Assembly (NCBI GenBank): GCA_023460395.1
Contig: JAEWQB010000019.1
Span: forward strand, 67,011 to 131,010
Reading direction: 5' to 3'
Length of the DNA: 64,000 bases
Source of the DNA: Pseudomonadota bacterium
Lineage (GTDB): Bacteria > Desulfobacterota > Desulfovibrionia > Desulfovibrionales > Desulfovibrionaceae
The translations under genes were made by a program, and so were the position numbers. Positions 57,738 through 64,000 of the stretch are shown here, piece after piece (positions within the stretch are counted from its first letter, which is position 1; each line of letters opens with the position of its first letter). The notes beneath the pieces are model-generated. The model saw nothing but the letters and a program-made list of their open reading frames with translations. It was not told where the DNA came from and searched no databases.

Positions 57738-58850
57738 TTATGCTTCCTCCTCCGGGGTGTTCCCGGCGTCGGTATCTGCTTCCTCTTCTGGGGCTTGCAT
57801 GGCGGAGAGCTTCTCTTCGAAGGTCTTTTCCGCTTCGGCAACAGCCTTCTTCACTTCACGTTCCACGGCGGCGTTTTTGTCCTTGGCAGCCTTGTCCAAA
57901 GCGGTTTTGAGTGCGGCATCCGCTTCGGCCTTCGTGGTCTGCACGGCTTCACGCACGGCTTCGGCCTGCTCTTCCTGAGCAATTTTTTCCTTGCGTTTGC
58001 TGATGGCGTAGGCACCGGTCAGCAGGACAGGCCAGATGCCCACCACCATGGGAACGGCACCCAGAGCGCCTGCGGTGAGTTCCGGCGCGGAGGCTGTGCC
58101 CACCAACGGCTGGCCCAACTGTTCGTGCGGCACACCAGACAAGTACATCCAGCTTGTTCCCCCGGCTTCGTGCTCACCATAGATATGGTTCACATACCGT
58201 TCGGGATACTTGCGAATGCGGTCACGCGCGATGGCGATAAGATCTTCGCGGCGACCGAAGGTGAGGGCCTCTTTGGGGCATATTTCCACGCAGCCGGGAA
58301 GCTTGCCTTCCTGAATGCGGGGGTGGCACATGGTGCATTTTTGGATAAGCGGATCTAGCGGATCGTCGTATTCAAAGGTGGGCACACCAAAGGGGCACGC
58401 CACCATGCAGTAACGACAGCCCACGCACAGGTCGCCATTGTAGGTGACCGAGCCATCCGGGTTTTTAGTGAATGCTTTGACGAAACAGGCCGAGGCGCAA
58501 GCTGGTTCTTGGCAATGGTTGCACTGCTGCTTGCGGAAGATAGGATGCTCCAGCCCGGTGGTGTTGTATTTGTTCACCACGGTATAGGTGTCGGCATCCG
58601 TCCTGCGTTTGGAGTCCAGCACCGAAAGGTCGTTAAACGGCGTTTTGGGCTTGGGCAGGTCGTTGACTTCGTAACACGCCTGTTCACATTTGCGGCATCC
58701 GATGCAGCGGGTGCTGTCGTGCAGCACCCCCATGGCATCGGGGTAGCCTTTGAAGGTATGAGTGCCTCCGGCGGCTTTGGCCTTGGTTACTCCCATGGCG
58801 GAGACAAGACCGGCGCCACCCAGCAGGCTCAGGAATTTTCTGCGATGCAT
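57738..58850 (-). CDS. hmcB: Hmc complex periplasmic ferredoxin-like subunit HmcB
   Basis: This is a 370-residue Fe-S protein. It starts with MHRRKFLSLLGGAGLVSAMG, a twin-arginine type signal with RRKF. Four [4Fe-4S] cysteine clusters follow (CIGCRKCEQACYE; CNHCQEPACASACF; CVGCRYCMVACPFG; CTMCHPRIQEGKLPGCVEIC). One membrane helix (about 245-275) anchors it, then an acidic Ala/Glu/Lys coiled-coil tail of about 90 residues. It passes electrons between HmcA and HmcC. I chose 58850 over 58892 because the twin-arginine motif should be N-terminal. Confidence 0.94.
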   Translation of the reverse strand: MHRRKFLSLLGGAGLVSAMGVTKAKAAGGTHTFKGYPDAMGVLHDSTRCIGCRKCEQACYEVNDLPKPKTPFNDLSVLDSKRRTDADTYTVVNKYNTTGLEHPIFRKQQCNHCQEPACASACFVKAFTKNPDGSVTYNGDLCVGCRYCMVACPFGVPTFEYDDPLDPLIQKCTMCHPRIQEGKLPGCVEICPKEALTFGRREDLIAIARDRIRKYPERYVNHIYGEHEAGGTSWMYLSGVPHEQLGQPLVGTASAPELTAGALGAVPMVVGIWPVLLTGAYAISKRKEKIAQEEQAEAVREAVQTTKAEADAALKTALDKAAKDKNAAVEREVKKAVAEAEKTFEEKLSAMQAPEEEADTDAGNTPEEEA

Positions 58851-58872
58851 ACTGACTGCTCCTTCCGGGTTC

Positions 58873-60489
58873 CTAGTTCGCGCGCTCGGCATGGCAATCC
58901 GCGCATGCCGTGGCCTTGGGCTTTTCCAGCTTCATTGCCGCGTGGCAATCCATGCACTGCTGATGGTACGCCGCTTTCAGGCCGGGACGGTCGCCCGCAC
59001 CCTGCTCGAAAGGTTTGCCATGGCAGCTCTGGCACTTGGGCGGCGTCTTGCTGGGCGGGCTGTTATGGTGGCAGCCTTGGCAGAAAGTACCGGGAGTGGA
59101 GTGGAAGCTTGCAGCCATCCGGCTGTCCGCCACTGCGGCAACCATCGTTTTGATGATTTTGCGGTGCGGCATGAGGGACGGCTCGTACTGGTCAGCCAAC
59201 GCGTCTATCTTCACGGTTTCCGGGATATCTTCATCAGCATACATAGGCATGCTTGCGGGACGCTGAGTGATTAACTCGGCGGCGAGTGTCTGGCGCGCTT
59301 CCTTGCTCATAGCGGCTACGTCCGCCCCTGTGGGGTTGCCGGGCATATGGCAGGTGGCGCAGGACGCGTCGGAAGCTTTGCCCGCGGGCATCATGTTATG
59401 GCAGCCCGCGCAGGAGGGGTCGGCCTTGGCGGTGTTATGGCAGCCCACACAGGACGCCTGAGACTGGGCGGCGTGCATGGCCTGTGACAGTTGCACGAAG
59501 TTGCCTTCCTTCTTGCCAGCCACAGAGTGGCACTCTGTGCAGGAGGCTATTTTTTCGTGGTGGCAGGTGCGGCAACTGTCCACAGCTACTTCATGCAGCT
59601 TGTGGTTGAAGGCCACCGCCGGGAATGTCGCCTTGTCCAGCGCGTCGGCGGCTACCATGGTGGCATCGGGCTGTCCGCGTTCGAGACGGGGCACGTCCTT
59701 GACCACTTTATACTGTTGCTGCGCCGTTTCGGTATGGCAGCCCGCACAGGTGATGGGGCCGGAATCCTGTTTGGCAGCGGCAGTGGTTACGTGGCAGAGC
59801 ACACAGGCCGAGTGGGAGGCGTTTTGCAGCGTGGGCAGGAGCACTTTACTGCCGGGAGCCGCTTCTACGGGCACGCTTTTGTGGCAGGCCCGGCACGCGT
59901 CTTCGGTGCCTTTTTTCCACTCGGCTTTTTCTGTGGCTGCGTCATAAATATGGTGGCACGCGCCACAGTTCACGTCCTGTCCCGCCACGGAGATGCTTTT
60001 TGCGGCAATATGGCGGTAGTGCAGCGATTTATCCATTTCCACAGATTTCCATGCCGTGTTAGCGGCAGGATTGGGATTATGGCATGCGCGGCATTCTCCG
60101 TCCTGCGGGCCGGTGTTGTTCCCCTTGGCGGCCTGTTCCGCGTGGCAGGCGAAACAGTTGGCGTGGTACAACTCTTTTAATTCTTTCGCCGTGCCATCTT
60201 CCGTGCGCATGAACTTAAGCGACATGACCCCGTCTTCCGTTTTATGACAGGTGCTACAGTCTTTATTCATGCGGGCCATGGCCTCCGTGTGCAGGTCATG
60301 GGGGTAGGCGACGGGAGGCAGCTCTGTGCTCCCCATTTTTCCGATCACATCAATAGTGATGATATCGGCGTGGTCCTCCTTCACGGCCTCTTCGGTTCTG
60401 GAGCTTCGCGCCTCGTGGCCCCAGACCGAGATGAGCGCCACCGCGACTAGCAGTCCCGCCCATCGCAGCAGTGATTTCCCTTTCATCAT
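58873..60489 (-). CDS. hmcA: High-molecular-weight multihaem cytochrome c HmcA
   Basis: This is a 538-residue secreted cytochrome. A signal peptide of about 28 residues (MMKGKSLLRWAGLLVAVALISVWG) leads into a His/Cys-rich protein. I count exactly 16 CxxCH haem sites (for example CSTCH, CFACH, CRACH, CGACH, CMDCH, CADCH), matching the known 16-haem Hmc cytochrome of D. vulgaris. It takes electrons from periplasmic hydrogenase/cytochrome c3 and passes them to HmcB. The doubled ATG at 60489/60486 makes the start ambiguous by one codon. Confidence 0.97.
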   Translation of the reverse strand: MMKGKSLLRWAGLLVAVALISVWGHEARSSRTEEAVKEDHADIITIDVIGKMGSTELPPVAYPHDLHTEAMARMNKDCSTCHKTEDGVMSLKFMRTEDGTAKELKELYHANCFACHAEQAAKGNNTGPQDGECRACHNPNPAANTAWKSVEMDKSLHYRHIAAKSISVAGQDVNCGACHHIYDAATEKAEWKKGTEDACRACHKSVPVEAAPGSKVLLPTLQNASHSACVLCHVTTAAAKQDSGPITCAGCHTETAQQQYKVVKDVPRLERGQPDATMVAADALDKATFPAVAFNHKLHEVAVDSCRTCHHEKIASCTECHSVAGKKEGNFVQLSQAMHAAQSQASCVGCHNTAKADPSCAGCHNMMPAGKASDASCATCHMPGNPTGADVAAMSKEARQTLAAELITQRPASMPMYADEDIPETVKIDALADQYEPSLMPHRKIIKTMVAAVADSRMAASFHSTPGTFCQGCHHNSPPSKTPPKCQSCHGKPFEQGAGDRPGLKAAYHQQCMDCHAAMKLEKPKATACADCHAERAN

Positions 60490-60611
60490 AGTGGCAGTCC
60501 TTTCGATGAAATTACACATACGTCCTTCAGACATCCCTCAGCCGATTCCCGGTGTGCCGGTTCCCCACGGAACAATCGGAACAGGGGACAGGATGAAACC
60601 CCGCCACAACG

Positions 60612-60678
60612 TACCGCCGAAGCGGTAATCGGCGTTGGCCGGTTGTGGCTCTGGCCGGAAAGCCAACGCGTTTCCGGC
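60612..60678 (-). promoter_or_regulatory. Hairpins in the hmcA 5' leader
   Basis: Two perfect stems lie in the probable hmcA leader: TACCGC (60612-60617)/GCGGTA (60622-60627) with a CGAA (plus strand) loop, and GCCGGAAA (60654-60661)/TTTCCGGC (60671-60678). Neither has a T tract. They may affect mRNA stability or translation. Confidence 0.4.
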
Positions 60679-60776
60679 TACAGCATGCAATGTGGTATGC
60701 CCGTACACCGTTCCCAATATGAACAAAGCCGGGCTGTGTAGCAGGTGCCGCACAGGATTGCCAGACGCCCATACCG

Positions 60777-60832
60777 CCTATAGGTAAAAGCCTACTATGT
60801 TAGTATGAGTTAAATCCTACCACTCAGGTAGG
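60777..60832. promoter_or_regulatory. Clustered dyads, putative Rrf2-type operator of hmc
   Basis: CCTACC (60816-60821) and GGTAGG (60827-60832) form a perfect dyad with a 5-nt centre. A related TAGG...CCTA dyad occupies 60781-60794 and CCTATAGG 60777-60784. On the minus strand a TTGACG hexamer lies just upstream (about 60847-60852), so the CCTACC/GGTAGG site would overlap the -10 region of hmcA. This suits repression, and Rrf2 is the obvious candidate. Confidence 0.5.
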
Positions 60833-61100
60833 CGAATTGACTAGGAGCGTCAAGGACATTTTTCAAAGAGCGTGTTTCTTTTTTCTGCTCATAATAGACT
60901 GTTTTCATTGCTTTGCTTCTTGATTGGACAATCAGGAATGGGCGGCATCCCGCATGGAATGGGTATTCCGAACATGCAGAGTAGGAAATAGGGCGGCAAA
61001 GTGGGGGGCGGAGTTCCCATGGGCGGGTTTACCCTGTGACTGAGCGGTGATAGGAACAAAGGGTCTGGCAGGGAGTGTCCAGAACGCGCAAGGAGGCCAC

Positions 61101-61922
61101 ATGCCGGTTTTCGTCAATCTTCCCCTGAGCTACGCCGCACAGCACCCGGCGTATGTGGATATGTTTCTGGCACGGAATATTTGTCCCGAACTGGGAATGG
61201 ACACGGTTGCAGTGCAGGAGCTTTCCGAAGCATGGCACCGCGCGTTGGCCAAGCGGTTCGCGGATGCCGGATTGACGTGTGCCGTCCATCTGCCGTTTTT
61301 TGATTTATCACCCGGCAGCATGAATGATGCGGTGCTGGATGCTTCGCGGCGGACGCTGCGGCGTGGAGCCGAGTTGGCAACACTCTACGCGCCTCATCAT
61401 ATGGTGGGACACCCCACCTTCAATCGAGGCGAGCACGAGCCACGCTTTGAAGAATGGCTGCGGCGCAGCGCCCAAACGTGGGCTGGGGTGCTGGAGGCGG
61501 GGCGAGCTCCGCTTTATCTGGAAAACACCTACGAACGCAGCGCCGGGAGCATCGTGCAATTGCTGGAACGGCTGGGGACCGGTTCACAGCGCGCGGGTTT
61601 TTGTTTAGATGTGGGGCACTGGCACGCGTTCGGTGGGGGGAGCCGCCGGAATACCTTATCAGAATGGTTGGGCAGCATAGGTCGGCACTTGGGGCATCTG
61701 CACCTGCATGACAATGACGGCACGGAGGATTCTCACGCGGGATTAGGCGCGGGGAGCATTCCGCTGGACGATCTTCTTATGGGAATCCGAGAACTGACTG
61801 ACCGTTGGGATATCCGGCCTTCTGCGACACTGGAACCGCACACCGTGGAGGCTTTTGAGACTTCCATGGCTTATTTGGCGCACCGACCGGAGTGGAGTCG
61901 GGCACTCGGCGAAATGGCATAA
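61101..61922 (+). CDS. Sugar-phosphate isomerase/epimerase-like TIM-barrel protein
   Basis: This is a 273-residue single-domain protein of the xylose-isomerase-like/AP-endonuclease 2 superfamily. Metal-ligand style motifs are present: CAVHLPFFDLSPGS, HHMVGHPTFNRGEHE, LYLENTYER, FCLDVGHWHAFGG, LGHLHLHDNDGTEDSH and TLEPHTVEAFETS. Substrate is unknown; members act on sugars, on keto-acids or as endonuclease IV. AAGGAGG lies before the ATG at 61101. It is divergent from hmcA and convergent with the DUF438 gene. Confidence 0.83.
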   Translation: MPVFVNLPLSYAAQHPAYVDMFLARNICPELGMDTVAVQELSEAWHRALAKRFADAGLTCAVHLPFFDLSPGSMNDAVLDASRRTLRRGAELATLYAPHHMVGHPTFNRGEHEPRFEEWLRRSAQTWAGVLEAGRAPLYLENTYERSAGSIVQLLERLGTGSQRAGFCLDVGHWHAFGGGSRRNTLSEWLGSIGRHLGHLHLHDNDGTEDSHAGLGAGSIPLDDLLMGIRELTDRWDIRPSATLEPHTVEAFETSMAYLAHRPEWSRALGEMA

Positions 61923-61960
61923 CGTGCTGTGGGATGGGGGACATCATCAAAGACGAAATT

Positions 61961-61990
61961 CCCCCGCGACGGCGAAGCCGCCGCAGGGGG
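61961..61990. terminator. Hairpin between convergent genes
   Basis: CCCCCGCG...GGGGG-type stem around GGC-GAA-GCC (61961-61990), imperfect by one or two bulges. It could stop transcription from either side. Confidence 0.5.
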
Positions 61991-62007
61991 TATGCTGACC
62001 CGCCTTT

Positions 62008-63552
62008 TTATGACCAATCCAGTAAGCGCCGCTGGCCTTCCAGCGCCCGCAGGGGGGCCAGATCCTGCGAGACTTCGAGGCAGCCAAGATAGGTTTTGTT
62101 CTCATCCCGTACCGCGAAGTAGCGAATATGCACGAACATGCCGTGCAGCGGTATCCAGAATTCAGCGACATCGCGCTCCCCGCTTTTGAAGCGGGCGAGG
62201 ATTTCTTCCACCACGTGAACAGAATCCGCAGGATGGCAATTCCGCACATCCCGGCCGATAATGGCGGCGGAACGCGGGAAGATGCGATGTGTTGTGTCGG
62301 AATAGTAGGCGACTCTGTCGTCTGCTCCCACAAAAGTCATATCCAGTGGCAGATACGAAAGCATCAGGTTGAGAATTTCGGCCGGAAGAGCACCTGTGGA
62401 CAAGGGCACCAAGGACGCCGTCGCGTTTGCTTGTTCTGACGGCTGCGGACCGTCGCCCCCGCCTTGTCCATGTTTCGTTTTGAAGGGCAACCGCAAGGCG
62501 TCTGGAGAAAGCGGGCGCCATGTGTCGCCCGGCGTTACCCATGCGTAGCCTATCTCGTCTTCACCATGCCGCACACGTGACCATTGATGATGGTCCAATG
62601 TTTCCAAGGCCATGGGAAAGAGAATGCGCTCTTCCTTGTAAATCATGTCAGTGATGGCGGCGCACAACTCGCGCAGATTGGCGGCGGTGGCTTCCGGCTC
62701 ATCTCGGTCCCATTGGTTGGCGGTTTTTTTGAACAGCGCGCGAATGCTGTCGTGTACCTGCCACATAACCCGTGTGGGCGTTTCCATGTCTGCTTCTTCA
62801 AGCAGGGGGAAAAGTTGATTTTCTTTGCGGGTGTAATGCGTGCGAATTTTTCCGAGATCTTCAAATGCCTCGCGCAGTCCCCGGTCCGCAAAGGCCCACA
62901 TGGTGCCATTGGGCGGAGTCCCTATGCGGTTTATTTGCGTAAGGATATCATCCGCCAGAAATGCGGCATGGCTATTTTCCGCCATATAGGTGTGCACGGG
63001 GTGTCCCGCCGGGACATCAGGCCGCTTCTGCTCGTCCAACGCGTTTTTGAAGACTTCCACATGGAGGTCACAGAGCTGCCGTATTTCGGTTTCAGGCAGT
63101 CCTTCCGCCACAAGGCTGCGCTCCAGCGCGGCTATTTCCGAGGCGGAAATGTCCCCCACGGTTTCAGCGAACTGGTGGCGTAATACGTCTACGTTTTCAC
63201 CGTTATGCAGGGAGAGGATAAGGTCTTTAAGGCGCTTGCGGCGTTCTTCGTCCGAGAGAACGCCTGTTTCAGTTTGGGAGGTGGGTACAGGTTCCGCGAC
63301 TGCTGGTGGAATGATGCTGACCGGTTGCCCGGTTTGCGCCATAATTTCACGTGCGATGAAGAGCAAGAGGTCCAGTGGGGCGACCTTGCCCATGTGGGCT
63401 ACCTTTTCGAGCGAGGCCACGCGGCCCAGCGTATTGCGGAGCAGGGGGTTGCGTAGCTTTGCGTATGCGGGGGTATAGGCGGCTAACGCTTCTATGAGAA
63501 ACGGGTATGTCGAGGTTAATTGGCCTATTACGGTATCTTGGCGCAGTTCCAT
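62008..63552 (-). CDS. DUF438/hemerythrin/PAS sensor-like protein
   Basis: This is a 514-residue soluble protein. Residues 1-65 are a DUF1858-like domain (TVIGQLTSTYPFLIEALAAYTPAYAKLRNPLL). DUF438 follows (about 105-180: RRKRLKDLILSLHNGENVDVLRHQFAETVGDISASEIAALERSL). A hemerythrin HHE domain spans about 190-330 with HAAFL, HYTRKENQLFPLLEE, HDSIRALF and YKEERILFPMALE. A PAS domain lies at about 400-500 (LPLDMTFVGADDRVAYYSDTTHRIFPRS, RDVRNCHPADSVHVVEEIL). Such proteins are thought to sense O2 or NO, or repair iron centres. The start MELRQD at 63552 has AGGGAGGA upstream. It is convergent with the TIM-barrel gene. Confidence 0.88.
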   Translation of the reverse strand: MELRQDTVIGQLTSTYPFLIEALAAYTPAYAKLRNPLLRNTLGRVASLEKVAHMGKVAPLDLLLFIAREIMAQTGQPVSIIPPAVAEPVPTSQTETGVLSDEERRKRLKDLILSLHNGENVDVLRHQFAETVGDISASEIAALERSLVAEGLPETEIRQLCDLHVEVFKNALDEQKRPDVPAGHPVHTYMAENSHAAFLADDILTQINRIGTPPNGTMWAFADRGLREAFEDLGKIRTHYTRKENQLFPLLEEADMETPTRVMWQVHDSIRALFKKTANQWDRDEPEATAANLRELCAAITDMIYKEERILFPMALETLDHHQWSRVRHGEDEIGYAWVTPGDTWRPLSPDALRLPFKTKHGQGGGDGPQPSEQANATASLVPLSTGALPAEILNLMLSYLPLDMTFVGADDRVAYYSDTTHRIFPRSAAIIGRDVRNCHPADSVHVVEEILARFKSGERDVAEFWIPLHGMFVHIRYFAVRDENKTYLGCLEVSQDLAPLRALEGQRRLLDWS

Positions 63553-63803
63553 ACGGCATCCTCCCTTTGGTGCTAATAGGTTGCCAACGCTGACAGCTCG
63601 TTACACGTGAAGGCAACATACCGGGTTTTACGGAACTTGAATATGCCGTAGGTCACATTTCCTTGCGTATGTCCAGATGCGCCGCGTGTGTGGGCTATAA
63701 GCCAGCCAGACCGGATAACCGGATGACTAGGGCGTCGCGGTGACGCGGAATGCCGCGTCATGTGGTCTGGGTACGAAAGAATACACTCGCTGAGAAAAAG
63801 CTG

Positions 63804-63832
63804 TTGACAGGAGAGTGTCTATTCTCTACAAG
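63804..63832 (+). promoter_or_regulatory. Promoter of the tRNA-Val/tRNA-Asp transcript
   Basis: A perfect TTGACA (63804-63809) lies 17 bp from TACAAG (63827-63832), 4 of 6 to the -10 consensus. The tRNA begins 13 bp past the -10. Confidence 0.75.
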
Positions 63833-63845
63833 GTGTTTCCTTCAC

Positions 63846-63921
63846 GGGCGGTTAGCTCAGCTGGGAGAGCATCGGCCTTACAAGCCGAGGGTCACAGGTT
63901 CAAGCCCTGTACCGCCTACCA
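63846..63921 (+). tRNA. tRNA-Val (anticodon TAC)
   Basis: A 76-nt cloverleaf: acceptor GGGCGGT/ACCGCCT, D-arm GCTC/GAGC, anticodon stem TCGGC/GCCGA with loop CTTACAA (TAC, valine), T-arm ACAGG/CCTGT, encoded CCA. The first acceptor pair is G1 with T72, a wobble rather than the usual G-C. Confidence 0.95.
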
Positions 63922-63926
63922 TACCC

Positions 63927-64000
<74 letters not shown>

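Larger units (their letters stand above)
60490..61100. other. Divergent regulatory region between hmcA and the TIM-barrel gene
   Basis: This 611-bp stretch has no credible gene. The hmcA-proximal 290 bp would be a long 5' leader with perfect hairpins (annotated at 60612-60678). Dyads at 60777-60832 form a putative operator. The remaining part, to 61100, is AT-richer near 60855-60930 and presumably holds the promoter for the plus-strand gene; no further motif was recognised. Confidence 0.5.

Noticed and set aside
54289..60489. The hmc operon as a candidate new electron-transfer system
   Set aside because: Gene order, the 16-haem count and the rrf1-rrf2 tail match the known Desulfovibrio Hmc complex, so it is not novel in itself.

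Overview
The window comes from a sulfate-reducing deltaproteobacterium of the Desulfovibrionaceae (Desulfovibrio or a close relative). The evidence is a complete Hmc transmembrane redox complex (hmcA-F) with its rrf1 and rrf2 regulator genes, and a flagellar block in Desulfovibrio order (flgF-flgG-flgA-flgH-flgI-flgJ/M23-flgN-flgK-flgL-csrA-fliW facing flgM and a DVU0524-type gene). SelB, class III ribonucleotide reductase and several non-haem di-iron proteins also fit an anaerobe. Base composition is moderately GC-rich and even. I see no prophage, insertion sequence, CRISPR array or rRNA; this reads as a core chromosomal segment.

Layout. 1-2805 (minus): phosphate transporter pstSCA plus the start of pstB. 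3072-6736: an orphan double-PAS protein and a chemoreceptor. 6961-9404: a cobalamin riboswitch with a visible start-sequestering hairpin in front of nrdD. 9544-13865: a catabolic cluster of a YheO/DauR-type PAS regulator, RidA, a dicarboxylate/amino-acid symporter and a CyuA-type Fe-S cysteine desulfidase, with several dyad-symmetric sites. 14153-20619: a DinG-like helicase with a degenerate exonuclease domain, a DUF401 permease, and purD-purE. 20781-28848: a PaaK-type CoA ligase, HD-GYP phosphodiesterase, HAD hydrolase, HU, CheD, GT8 glycosyltransferase, PAS-GGDEF protein, methyltransferase and Maf. 29022-40613: the flagellar block, including a near-consensus sigma-28 promoter driving the DVU0524-type gene and flgM. 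40854-53091: housekeeping genes (ABC-F, Nudix, DMT transporter, bacteriohemerythrin, asd, two aminotransferases, GT4, ung, yjbQ, selB and a small coiled-coil protein). 53362-60489 (minus): hmcABCDEF-rrf1-rrf2. 61101-63552: a TIM-barrel protein and a DUF438/hemerythrin/PAS protein. 63804-64000: a promoter with tRNA-Val and tRNA-Asp.

How the parts fit. Hmc links periplasmic multihaem cytochrome electron pools to a cytoplasmic Fe-S subunit across the membrane. In the cysteine cluster, the desulfidase would yield 2-aminoacrylate, which RidA detoxifies, while the symporter supplies substrate and the PAS regulator probably controls the operon. FliW, CsrA and FlgM form the usual checkpoints linking flagellar assembly to flagellin expression. 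I found no clearly unprecedented multi-gene system. The best leads are the nrdD riboswitch platform, the operators of the cysteine cluster and of hmc, Asp-box-bearing insert domains shared by FlgK and FlgL, and the pseudo-exonuclease/DinG fusion.
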